A DNA stretch of 39,107 nt from JABMRP01 sp964444795 (lineage in GTDB: Bacteria > Planctomycetota > Planctomycetia > Pirellulales > Thermoguttaceae), in the NCBI GenBank assembly GCA_964444795.1, contig CAYUIQ010000058.1, forward strand, positions 1 through 39,107, in the 5' to 3' direction. The position numbers were made by a program, and so were the translations under genes. Positions 1 through 7,649 of the stretch are shown here, one piece after another. The first letter of the stretch is position 1, and each line of letters opens with the position of its first letter. The notes beneath the pieces are model-generated. The model was not told the origin of the DNA, made no database searches, and saw only the letters and a list, made by a program, of their open reading frames with translations.

Positions 1-1196
1 CGACGTCGGTCGAGTTGAAGTTTCTCACCAACCCCGACAAGCTCGTGGTGCTCGATACGACCTTTCCGCACGACAAGCCGCAGATGCTTTACTGGAACGT
101 GCAAAGCGACATCGACGGCGAGGCGACGATCGAGATCACCTACTTCACCAGCGGGATAAGCTGGTCGGCCGATTATGTGTGTATTTCCGACGCCGAAGAA
201 ACGGAAATGAGCATCGAGAGCTTCGTCCGCGTGACGAATAAATCGGGCGAGGAGTACGAAGACGCCCAGGTGCGGCTGGTCGTGGGTCAGATCAATCTGG
301 TCGAGAAGATCGCCCAACTGGCACAGATCCCCATGTCGCAGGTGGCTCAACTTGAGCAGAAGAAGCACGACGAGTTTCGGAAACTGGCCGCCCGGCGGTC
401 GATGATGCCCATGCCCGACGGCGCGCCGGCAGTGACGACCGCGCAGCCCAAACCGAAAGAGATTATCAAAGAAGGCCTCAGCGAGTATTTCATTTACACG
501 ATCGAAGGGACCGAGACGATCCCCAACGGTTGGTCCAAACGGATGCGATCGTTCAAGGCCGACGAGGTTTCCTTCAAGATCCAATACCGCTATCGGGTGC
601 CCGAGTACGGCGACCGCCTGGTGCGGATGTACCTGTTGACCAACGATGAAGACTCGAATCTGGGCACCACGCCCCTGCCCGACGGTATCGTTCGCGTCTT
701 TCGCAACAACGGCCGTGATGGCTTGAGCTTTCTCGTGGCCCAACACATCAGGTACGTGCCCATCGGCGACAAGATCGAGTTGAACCAGGGCGTCGACCCC
801 GAGGTGATCTTCGATCTGGTCAAACTGAACGTCTGGCGCGACAACATCTGGATGCACGTCCACGGGGCCAACGTCTACCGGCGCGTGGGCGACGGCCGGG
901 TCGAGATCGACGTGAATAGCTCAGTCGCCGGTTGGGACGACCACGCCGTGTACGCCCAGCGGGTACGCAACTACACCGATAAGCCGATCGAGTTGGAGGT
1001 GCGCCGCTCGTACGACGGGCACGTGATCTTCCGCAGCCAGTTGGATGTGAAGAATCACGACTATCGCACCGTGCAATACACGGCCACGGTCGAGCCCGGC
1101 GAAAAGGCCGACCTGCTCTACGAAATCCTGCAACACCAAGGCCGGAACAAGAAACAGGACAACGTCACCCTCGAAGAGGCGGAGATCACGCCATGA
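1..1196 (+). CDS. DUF4139 domain protein, copy 1 (5' end outside window)
   Basis: The reading frame is open from the left edge (codons in phase with base 3), so this is the 3' part of a longer gene. A TTG at base 15 is only an internal leucine: the intact copy next door has the same PTSVELKFL context about 85 residues into its protein. The visible part contains conserved blocks such as LDTTFPHDKPQ, EITYFTSGISWSADYVC, VRLVVGQINLVEKIAQL and GLSEYFIYTIEGTETIPNGW, all shared with copy 2. This is the beta-rich DUF4139 region also found in MuiA-like (mucoidy inhibitor) proteins; the biochemical role is unknown. It is probably secreted, because copy 2 has a signal peptide. The stop overlaps the ATG of copy 2 (ATGA at 1193-1196), so the two are likely translationally coupled. 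The copies differ most at residues about 115-150 of this fragment, a linker with many charged residues and prolines. Confidence 0.85.
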   Translation, partial: TSVELKFLTNPDKLVVLDTTFPHDKPQMLYWNVQSDIDGEATIEITYFTSGISWSADYVCISDAEETEMSIESFVRVTNKSGEEYEDAQVRLVVGQINLVEKIAQLAQIPMSQVAQLEQKKHDEFRKLAARRSMMPMPDGAPAVTTAQPKPKEIIKEGLSEYFIYTIEGTETIPNGWSKRMRSFKADEVSFKIQYRYRVPEYGDRLVRMYLLTNDEDSNLGTTPLPDGIVRVFRNNGRDGLSFLVAQHIRYVPIGDKIELNQGVDPEVIFDLVKLNVWRDNIWMHVHGANVYRRVGDGRVEIDVNSSVAGWDDHAVYAQRVRNYTDKPIELEVRRSYDGHVIFRSQLDVKNHDYRTVQYTATVEPGEKADLLYEILQHQGRNKKQDNVTLEEAEITP

Positions 1197-2647
1197 GGCA
1201 AGTCATGACGATCACCCATGTGATGCGATGTGCGGCCTTGACGGCCGCCGCCTTCTGTGTGATTGCAGCAACCGGCGGCCTCCTGGAGGCGAAGAACATC
1301 GACCTTTCGACGGTTCCCGACCGGGATGCCGTGCAGTTGACGATCTACAACTCTGAGGATCTCACGCTGGTGCGCGAGACGCGCAAGGTGAGCTTCAAGC
1401 CGGGGGCCAACCCGCTGCAATTCAGTTGGGCCAACACGCTGATCGACCCGACCTCGGTCGAACTGAAGTTTCTGACCGACGCCGACAAGCTGACGCTGTT
1501 GGACACGACCTTTCCGCACGACAAGCCGCAGGTGCTCTACTGGAACGTGCAGAGCAAGATCAACGGCGAGGCGACGGTCGAGATCACCTACTTCACCAGC
1601 GGGATAAGCTGGTCGGCCGACTACGTCTGCATCGCCGACACCGACGAGACGGCAATGCACCTGGAGAGCTTCGTCCGCGTGACGAACAACTCCGGCGAAG
1701 ACTACGAAGACGCGCAGGTTCGCTTGGTGGTGGGACAGATCAACCTGGTCGAGAAGATCGCCCAACTGGCCCAAATCCCCATGGGCGACGTTTCGCGACT
1801 GCCCGAAGGGCGGCGGCGCGAACTCCGTCAACAGGGCGCCAAGTACATGTTCGATCGAGCCGCGACGGCCGAGGCCGATTACAAGAACGGGGACGACAAG
1901 GAATTTGACGAGGAGAAGGCGATCGTCAAGGAGGGTCTCAGCGAGTATTTCATTTACACCATTGAAGGAACGGAGACGATCCCCAACGGCTGGTCGAAGC
2001 GGATGCGATCGTTCGAGGCGCCGGCCGTACCGTTTAAGATCCAGTATCGCTATCGAGTGCCCGAGTACGGCGACCGGCTGGTGCGGATGTATCTGATGAC
2101 CAACGACACGAAGTCGAAGCTGGGCACCACGCCTCTGCCCGACGGCGTGGTCCGTGTGTTTCGCGACAACGGCCGCGACGGGCTCAGCTTCCTGGTCGCC
2201 CGGCAGATCAAGTACGTGCCGATCGGCGATAAGATCGAATTGAACCTGGGCGTCGACCCCGAGGTGATCTTCGAGTTGGTCCCGGAGCGCGTGTGGCGCG
2301 ACAACATCTGGATGCAGATCCACGGGGCGAGCGTTTACCGCAAGGTCGGCGACGGGCGGGTCGAGATCGACGTCCGCAGCACGGTGGCCGGTTGGGACGA
2401 TCATACGCTTTTCGTCCAGCGAATCCGCAACTACACGTCCAAGCCGATCGAGGTCGAAGTGCGGCGCACCTTCCCCGGCCACGTCGTCTTCCGCAGCAAA
2501 CTGCCCGCGGTCAACCACGATTACCGCACGGTGCAATACACGACCCGCGTGGAACCCGGCAAGAAGGCCGCGCCGCGCTACGAGATCCGGCAGCTTCAGG
2601 GCCGTAATAAGAAGCAGGACAACGTCAGCATCAGCCGCTTGCCGTGA
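1193..2647 (+). CDS. DUF4139 domain protein, copy 2, secreted
   Basis: A complete 484-residue protein. The ATG at 1193 overlaps the TGA of copy 1 and has GGAG at 1181-1184, eight bases upstream, so this start is well supported. Residues 1 to about 34 form a signal peptide (hydrophobic core AALTAAAFCVIAATGG) and the mature protein starts near KNIDLSTVPD. The first mature block (AVQLTIYNSEDLTLVRETR, then PTSVELKFL) is typical of DUF4139 proteins, where it precedes the main beta-sandwich domain. No catalytic motif is visible; DUF4139 proteins are poorly characterised, and a role at the cell surface is inferred only from the signal peptide. The downstream boundary is about 150 bp before the insertion sequence. 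Confidence in the family is good; confidence in any function is low. Confidence 0.88.
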   Translation: MRQVMTITHVMRCAALTAAAFCVIAATGGLLEAKNIDLSTVPDRDAVQLTIYNSEDLTLVRETRKVSFKPGANPLQFSWANTLIDPTSVELKFLTDADKLTLLDTTFPHDKPQVLYWNVQSKINGEATVEITYFTSGISWSADYVCIADTDETAMHLESFVRVTNNSGEDYEDAQVRLVVGQINLVEKIAQLAQIPMGDVSRLPEGRRRELRQQGAKYMFDRAATAEADYKNGDDKEFDEEKAIVKEGLSEYFIYTIEGTETIPNGWSKRMRSFEAPAVPFKIQYRYRVPEYGDRLVRMYLMTNDTKSKLGTTPLPDGVVRVFRDNGRDGLSFLVARQIKYVPIGDKIELNLGVDPEVIFELVPERVWRDNIWMQIHGASVYRKVGDGRVEIDVRSTVAGWDDHTLFVQRIRNYTSKPIEVEVRRTFPGHVVFRSKLPAVNHDYRTVQYTTRVEPGKKAAPRYEIRQLQGRNKKQDNVSISRLP

Positions 2648-2815
2648 GCGGGCGAAGCTCGGAATGCGCGTTGATCGCCATGATCGAAGCCGCCTTCGTA
2701 GCGCCAGTCGTTCGCTTGAAGGAGAAGCTCAAGGGTGACGGTTTTGTCTGCCCACGCGCTCAGATCAAAAGCGACTTGGCACTAGCCTGTATAGCGACAA
2801 CTACATCTTTCAAGC

Positions 2816-2841
2816 GTGTTGCCTCACCAGGAAATGTTGCC
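2816..2841. repeat. Left-end GTTGCC motifs of the insertion sequence
   Basis: GTTGCCTCA at 2818-2826 and GTTGCC at 2836-2841, start-to-start spacing 18 bp. They mirror the motifs at the right end and are probably transposase binding sites. Confidence 0.5.
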
Positions 2842-2866
2842 AAAGGAGATAGTACACCGGTAGGGG

Positions 2867-2915
2867 CCGCGGGGATTGTCCTGCGCAGCGTAGCGGAGCA
2901 GGATAATCCCCGCGG
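2867..2915. terminator. Strong stem-loop downstream of the transposase
   Basis: The arms 2867-2884 and 2898-2915 pair over 18 positions with a single mismatch, which is a G-U wobble in plus-strand RNA; the loop is 13 nt. It lies inside the element's left end, about 60 bp past the transposase stop. There is no T-tract, so it is not a classical intrinsic terminator. It could still end transcription or block read-through in either direction. Confidence 0.5.
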
Positions 2916-2976
2916 CGGTGTGCGAAGGAGGCGGGAGGCCCCGCCGAGATGGACGGGAATACCCGAGCATCGACCA

Positions 2977-4281
2977 TCAACTCGCCGCCGTCCCGTAAAC
3001 AAGTGCCTTGGCCATGATGTGGCGCCATTGACGAGCTTGGGCTGGAGCCTTGCGATGGGTCGGGCGTGCTTCACCCTGTTCCCAAAGCCGCGGAAGATGG
3101 GCAAGAAACTGATCGAGTTCTTGTTCCTGCTGATCGGTGACTTCCCCTGACGAGGCGAACGATGCCAGAGCCGATTGGGCCTGGCGCATACGATGTAGCA
3201 ATGCCATCGGATCCAATGTATCGCGCTCAGCTCGGAGCAACTCTTTGACATGTGCGTCTACGCCAGGGTGTCCGAGCAAACGATCGCACGGCGTCGTTGG
3301 CTGCGAGTAAAACTTCTTAACCTTCGCGCCGTTGCGTTCCTTTTTGAGTAGCTTGAACGACGGCTGGAAAAAGTTCACGTAAAGACGCAGGTTGAGGTAG
3401 AGGTGCGACAGTGTCTGACCCACAATTGGGCCAGAATATCTCCCATACCCCGTAAATCGCCGAATAACGGCCCCGTTTTTCTGCTCGATCCAAGCTTGGT
3501 CATTCTTTCGGTAAGGTCGCGAGCGAGTGAACTTGATCTCTTTTTCACTGCAGTATGTGAGCATTGATTCGTTGATGAAGGCGCTGTCATTGTCGGAATT
3601 GATTCCCAAAACCGGAATAGGGAGTCGGCACCGCAGAACCTCGATGCCCGCAACAACCAGCGACTGCTCGCGCACCAGTAGCGGCGTAGCCTCGGTCCAA
3701 CCAGAACATACGTCCGTGGCGACCAGGCTATGAATGAACGAACCTACGAGCGAACCGCCGCAATGCGCCACAAAATCAATTTCCAGTTCCCCCGGCAGTG
3801 CTTCCTCCCAGTCGGCAAACGTCCGCACGGAGATGCGATTGCGAGTCTTTCGAACCGGCCGTCGTCGATTGCGGGATTTCGTATGAGTGCGAACCGGTCG
3901 CAAGAGGCGATCAATCGTTGCCGCACTCATCGCGAGTAACAGTTCACGCACATTCGCTTCTGGATTCAACCGCCCATGGCACTCCATCGATTCAAGGAGT
4001 CGTGGAAGTATCGCTTTGAGCCGCTTCCCGCAGATCCGGTCCGACGCTTCCCAGAGCACAATGAGCGCCTCCTTGACTGCCTCGCCATAGATGCGACGTG
4101 CCCCAGGAGGCGATCGATCAATGGCCGTTGGGGCCTTATTGAGGAGTCGCACAGCATACTTCCGGTGATGCCCGGTGATAGCCACGAACTCGTCAAGAAT
4201 CTTACTCTTGGCACCTTTGCCAGACTGCCGGTAACGTTCCCGCAGAACCCCCGCGAGCTCGCATCTTGCCCTTCTTTCCAT
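2977..4281 (-). CDS. Transposase, rve/DDE integrase-core family
   Basis: A 434-residue transposase that would cut and join the element's ends. The N-terminal part (residues 1-130) is basic and helix-turn-helix-like, with ITGHHRKYAVRLLN resembling a DNA-binding helix. The integrase core shows D169 in ELEIDFVAH, D230/D232 in NSDNDSAF and E266 in AWIEQKNG, so D230-x35-E266 spacing is exact for a DD(35)E enzyme. WIEQKNG followed by RRFTGY is the usual C-terminal core signature. The C-terminal tail is proline- and glutamine-rich and basic. All catalytic residues are present and the frame is intact, so the element may still be active. It is transcribed towards the DUF4139 pair. I cannot assign an IS family with certainty; it belongs to the broad rve-domain group. 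Confidence 0.87.
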   Translation of the reverse strand: MERRARCELAGVLRERYRQSGKGAKSKILDEFVAITGHHRKYAVRLLNKAPTAIDRSPPGARRIYGEAVKEALIVLWEASDRICGKRLKAILPRLLESMECHGRLNPEANVRELLLAMSAATIDRLLRPVRTHTKSRNRRRPVRKTRNRISVRTFADWEEALPGELEIDFVAHCGGSLVGSFIHSLVATDVCSGWTEATPLLVREQSLVVAGIEVLRCRLPIPVLGINSDNDSAFINESMLTYCSEKEIKFTRSRPYRKNDQAWIEQKNGAVIRRFTGYGRYSGPIVGQTLSHLYLNLRLYVNFFQPSFKLLKKERNGAKVKKFYSQPTTPCDRLLGHPGVDAHVKELLRAERDTLDPMALLHRMRQAQSALASFASSGEVTDQQEQELDQFLAHLPRLWEQGEARPTHRKAPAQARQWRHIMAKALVYGTAAS

Positions 4282-4299
4282 CGTTCACCTCCGGATTAC

Positions 4300-4338
4300 G
4301 GTAATATTCCGTTGAGGCAACGATTGTACTTCGGTAAC
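4300..4338. repeat. Right-end GTTGCC-like motifs of the insertion sequence
   Basis: Read on the minus strand, from outside inwards: GTTACC (4338-4333), GTTGCCTCA (4321-4313) and ATTACC (4305-4300), spaced 16-17 bp. Multiple short repeats at the ends are known for several transposon families; here the role is inferred. Confidence 0.5.
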
Positions 4339-4349
4339 AGAAACTATGA

Positions 4350-4736
4350 GTCAATGCGCCCAGTCTTTCGGAAACCACAAGCGACACGGGGGCACTACCG
4401 ATTGGCGTAGCCATTCGAGTCCGCGATGCCAACCTGCACCAATGGGAATACCGCAAGGAAAGGGCCTACTCGCTCCTGGTACTGGAAAGTCACAATTGGC
4501 AGTTCCAGAACGTTCACCTGGAGTTCTGTGAGACGGAGCCGAATTGGCAGAAGTTCTTGCGCGGCCTGCCTTTTCGGGGGGATCGACCAGATTTCGGGGT
4601 GATAACGACGGTAGTATTCGAGTTCGGAGAGGTGATCCCGGGAAGGCGGCTGGGAGGCGGGGAGGGTGTGGTGGAGATTAAGAACTTGCTTCTCCAGGAA
4701 AAACGGCGGGAGCCTGCGAAGAGAACGCGCCGGTAG
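4350..4736 (+). pseudogene. Start-less open frame beside the IS, likely truncated gene remnant
   Basis: After a TGA at 4347-4349 this frame stays open for 128 codons to a TAG at 4734-4736, with no ATG and no usable early GTG or TTG. The translation has natural protein composition (IGVAIRVRDANLHQWEYRKE, then SHNWQFQNVHLEFCETEPNW, with a charged Arg/Lys-rich end) and does not look like an antisense shadow. Its 5' end coincides with the right end of the insertion sequence, so the simplest reading is a gene whose front was lost when the element inserted or by a later deletion. I do not recognise the family. No matching 5' half is obvious on the other side of the element (2648-2800). Confidence 0.4.
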
Positions 4737-4881
4737 TCCGCTCTCGGGTGAGCCCCTGCCGGGACTTCGCCGGGATTACTTCCCGCCACGGTTCAAAGTT
4801 GCTGCGACGGACCGCTGGCTTGCCGCCGGTTGCCACCGTAGGCTTCGACGTTAGAATTCCAGGAGTCTTTTGTGCCTGACC

Positions 4882-4888
4882 AAGGAGG
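4882..4888 (+). promoter_or_regulatory. Shine-Dalgarno AAGGAGG deciding the GH13 start
   Basis: AAGGAGG at 4882-4888 sits 7 nt before a GTG at 4896. An alternative GTG at 4872 has only AGGAG at 4861-4865. The 4896 start gives MSDKPVWARDAVFYQIFPDR, where GH13 enzymes of this type normally begin. Confidence 0.6.
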
Positions 4889-4895
4889 CCATGAC

Positions 4896-6365
4896 GTGAG
4901 CGACAAGCCCGTTTGGGCCAGAGATGCAGTTTTCTATCAGATCTTTCCTGACCGGTTTGCCCGCAGTAAGCGGGTGCCTAAACCAGGCAACCTTTCGTCC
5001 TGGCATTCGCCGCCGTCCCCGCAGGGGTACCACGGCGGTGACCTATTGGGCATCGCGGAGCACTTGGACTACCTGGTTGACCTGGGCATTAACGCGATCT
5101 ATCTGAACCCGATATTCCAGTCCGTCTGCAATCACCGTTATCATACTCATGATTACTGCAGCGTCGATCCTTTGTTGGGCGGTAACTTGGCACTGCGGGA
5201 ACTGGTCGCAGAGGCGCATGCGAGGGGCGTTCGCATTGTGCTCGACGGGGTGTTCAACCATGCCAGCCGCGGCTTCTTCCAGTTCAATGACATTCTCGAG
5301 AATGGACCACACTCGCCGTGGCTCCACTGGTTCCGGATTCAAGACTGGCCGCTCGCACCGTACGATGGTAGACGGCCGGCCAACTACAGTAGCTGGAAGG
5401 ATCATCGCGCCTTGCCGGAGTTCAATACCGACAATCCGCAGATCAGAGAATTCCTGATGGGAATCGGCGAATTGTGGATTCGCGAGTACGACATCGACGA
5501 TTGGCGGCTAGATGTTCCAGCAGAGATTACAACTCCCGGATTCTGGGAGGGGTTTAGCAGCCGCGTGCGCGCGATCAAGCCCGACGCATACCTAATTGGA
5601 GAGATTTGGCGCGAGGCACCTGAGTGGCTCCGAGGAGACCGCTTCGACGCCACCATGAATTACGTTTTCGCTGCGGCGACAATTGCCTTCACGGCCGGCG
5701 ATCGCGTGTGTCGCAACCTGGTTCAGGATCGGTCCTATGACCCGTATCCCGGCATTGATGCGGTCAGCTTCGGGGAGCGGATTAGGGAATTGCTTGCAGA
5801 GTACGATTGGGAGACGACCCAAGTTCAGTTTAATCTCCTCGCCAGCCACGACACCTCGCGCGTCGTAAGTATTGCCCGCGGTGACAAAGCCACTCTCCGG
5901 CTAGCCACGCTCTTTCAGATGACTTATCCCGGAACGCCATCGATCTACTACGGCGATGAGATCGCCCTGCGAGGGACCAAGAGATACGATCGTCCCCATC
6001 GTGACCACGATTCCCGCTGGCCTTTTCCCTGGCACGACGAAGCGGTCTGGGACCGGAAGATGCTGGAGTTCTTCCGCAAGGTGATCGCCATGCGACATGC
6101 CCATTCCGTGTTACGCTGTGGACACTTCGAACAGCTCTATTCCAACGCTCAGCAGTACGCGTTCGTCCGCTACGATTCGACTGAAACCCTACTGGTGATC
6201 TTGAACGCCGCCGCCGAGCCAGCTGAGGTCAATCTGCCGGTCAGCCGGCACCTGTCGGATGGCCAGTGTCTTCGGTCGCTCATGGGGATGCTGGTTGAGA
6301 GTACCGTCCAACATGGACACTTGCCTTTGTCGGTTCCGCCGCGCACTGGAATCGTTCTATCGTGA
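4896..6365 (+). CDS. GH13 alpha-amylase family enzyme (neopullulanase/cyclomaltodextrinase-like)
   Basis: A 489-residue enzyme predicted to hydrolyse or transfer alpha-1,4 (possibly alpha-1,6) glucosidic bonds in maltooligosaccharides. The (beta/alpha)8 barrel begins at once with AVFYQIFPDRF. The GH13 conserved regions are present: DGVFNH (D117), DDWRLDVPAE with nucleophile D206, LIGEIW with acid/base E236, and LASHDTSR with transition-state stabiliser D319. YPGTPSIYYGDEIALRG follows. A C-terminal beta domain ends the protein. There is no CBM34-like N-terminal domain and no signal peptide, so it is shorter than classical neopullulanases and probably cytoplasmic, working on imported maltodextrin or stored glycogen. 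DDWRLD replaces the usual DGWRLD. A longer start at 4872 is possible. It is a lone gene converging on the RHS remnant. Confidence 0.9.
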   Translation: MSDKPVWARDAVFYQIFPDRFARSKRVPKPGNLSSWHSPPSPQGYHGGDLLGIAEHLDYLVDLGINAIYLNPIFQSVCNHRYHTHDYCSVDPLLGGNLALRELVAEAHARGVRIVLDGVFNHASRGFFQFNDILENGPHSPWLHWFRIQDWPLAPYDGRRPANYSSWKDHRALPEFNTDNPQIREFLMGIGELWIREYDIDDWRLDVPAEITTPGFWEGFSSRVRAIKPDAYLIGEIWREAPEWLRGDRFDATMNYVFAAATIAFTAGDRVCRNLVQDRSYDPYPGIDAVSFGERIRELLAEYDWETTQVQFNLLASHDTSRVVSIARGDKATLRLATLFQMTYPGTPSIYYGDEIALRGTKRYDRPHRDHDSRWPFPWHDEAVWDRKMLEFFRKVIAMRHAHSVLRCGHFEQLYSNAQQYAFVRYDSTETLLVILNAAAEPAEVNLPVSRHLSDGQCLRSLMGMLVESTVQHGHLPLSVPPRTGIVLS

Positions 6366-6606
6366 TGCTTAACCGCTTTGGCCAGAGCTCACCGCTGTTG
6401 CTTCCGAGAAGACCTTTCTTCAGCGAAGCAGCTTGCCGCAAGCTGATGGTTGAACACCTGTTGTCACTCCACGCAACTCGCGTCCAATCGACTGCCATGA
6501 TGGCCGGATGGAGTTCTTGGGAAGGACAGGGGTTGGCGGAACGGACACCACGATTCATGCACGCTTGCCGAAAGGACACAGAAGATCTGGAAAGGACACG
6601 CTAGCG
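6366..6606. other. Convergent intergenic gap with short direct repeats
   Basis: No gene recognised. GAAAGGACAC occurs at 6570-6579 and 6590-6599, exactly 20 bp apart, with weaker relatives GAACGGACAC near 6538 and GAAGGACAG at 6521. No RHS immunity gene is visible here. Confidence 0.35.
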
Positions 6607-7540
6607 TCACCATACCTCATAGGTCAGGAACGACCAACTCATGGCCATCATGGTAAAGGGGTTTGTCACGGAGGCGCCGTGGGCGGTGGAGAACACGGTG
6701 CCCCAAATCGAGTACGAAAAGAGGATGGCGGGACCAGCGGTCATCGTGGCGTTGGCGAAGAATCCGGAGTAATCCGATGTATTGAACACATTGTACGCGC
6801 TCCCGTAGTAGCCGCCGGCTGCACCACTGACGTACGGAAGAAGAGACGGCGAAATGGGAATTCCGCTGGAGAACGTGAGGCCGGCGTACGTGTAGGAGGT
6901 GGTGCGCCAACTGCTCGTCCCGCCTTGGCCACTGGGAACCCAGAGCCTTTCCCAACCCTTGGTCGCGCCGATGCTGGCCATCGCCCCCAGACCGCCGCCG
7001 GCGCCGATAAATCCGCCTGCAAGAGACTGCGTTTCCACACTGTTCGCCGATTCCATGGCGGATGTGACGGCCTCTGTCACCCCGGCCGCCAAGACCGTTG
7101 TCACCGTGGTCATGGCCATGTCGAAGAGGATCCCTCCCACCGTCATGTCCATGTAAAGAGCGTATGTCCAACTGATCATGCTCTCGTGCCCGCTCGGATC
7201 GATAAAGCTGGTCGGGTCGGAGTTGGCATACAGATAGCCGTTAATCGAGAAGGGATCTTCGGGGGTTCCCTGCATCGAGTCCATGGTGACAAAACGGGCC
7301 GAACCCGGGTCCAAGTAACGGGCGCGCAGATAGTAGTAGCCGGTTTCCGCGTCGAAAGGCTCCCCGGCGGCCTGGTAGGGCGTCGATACAACACCCTCGT
7401 GCCAGAGGGCGCTGCCGAAGGCGTCGTACGCGTACCGGGCCACGACGGCGCCGCCGGCGTCGGTCAAGACGCGAGTCGGTGTGATGATAGAGCGCTGCGC
7501 CGCCGCGAGTCTCGCTGATCAGCCGATCTCCGTAGACCCG
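6607..7540 (-). pseudogene. Orphan RHS core tip with hydrophobic C-terminal domain, frameshifted
   Basis: This encodes only the end of an RHS protein. It opens with RVYGDRLISETRGG (near 7540) and continues ALYHHTD before the frame breaks. It then resumes in another frame as TRVLTDAGG, YAYDAFGSALW, and the RHS core signature ETGYYYLRARYLDP followed by SFIDPSGHES. In the usual motif (YHTDGLGSTRVLTD) the missing GLGS corresponds to 14 lost bases; the junction lies at a GTCG (7475-7478), consistent with deletion between two short repeats. After the core comes a 190-residue C-terminal domain rich in Gly, Ala, Ser and hydrophobic stretches, with no nuclease motif; a membrane-acting tip is possible. 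The intact part (286 codons) is 7467-6607. It lies just downstream of the giant RHS gene on the same strand, the classic position of a displaced tip. Confidence 0.7.
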
Positions 7541-7552
7541 ATCATGATCGGG
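7537..7552. repeat. Perfect 16-bp palindrome at orphan-tip boundary
   Basis: CCCGATCATGATCGGG is its own reverse complement. It falls exactly where similarity to RHS proteins begins in the orphan tip. Confidence 0.6.
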
Positions 7553-7602
7553 CACAACGTTCTCACGCGAACGAAGGCCCGCCCCCACATGTTTCCCCAA
7601 AT

Positions 7603-7620
7603 GCCGGATCGCGATCCGGC
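7603..7620. repeat. Perfect 18-bp palindrome in the RHS-tip spacer
   Basis: GCCGGATCGCGATCCGGC is its own reverse complement. It lies 50 bp from the first palindrome and about 30 bp after the stop of the giant RHS gene. Confidence 0.6.
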
Positions 7621-7649
7621 CTACCTGGTTGAGCCGGCTCGCCATTGGG

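Larger units (their letters stand above)
2800..4350 (-). mobile_element. Insertion sequence with one DDE transposase (ends approximate)
   Basis: The element is defined by the transposase at 2977-4281 and by matching short motifs on both flanks in inverted orientation: GTTGCCTCA at 2818-2826 on the left, and its complement TGAGGCAAC at 4313-4321 on the right. A second GTTGCC lies at 2836 on the left. Related GGTAAT and GGTAAC motifs lie at 4300-4305 and 4333-4338 on the right. I could not find a clean terminal inverted repeat or target-site duplication, so the outer limits are estimates to within about 30 bp. On the right, a start-less reading frame (4350-4736) begins where the element should end, suggesting insertion into a gene or deletion beside it. 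Confidence 0.7.

Noticed and set aside
1118..2536. A 472-codon minus-strand open frame over DUF4139 copy 2
   Set aside because: Antisense to a conserved gene, with typical shadow composition (Asp, Val, His, Arg).
6508..7518. A 336-codon plus-strand open frame over the orphan RHS tip, considered as an immunity gene
   Set aside because: Low-complexity Gly/Arg/His composition and antisense to recognisable RHS sequence.
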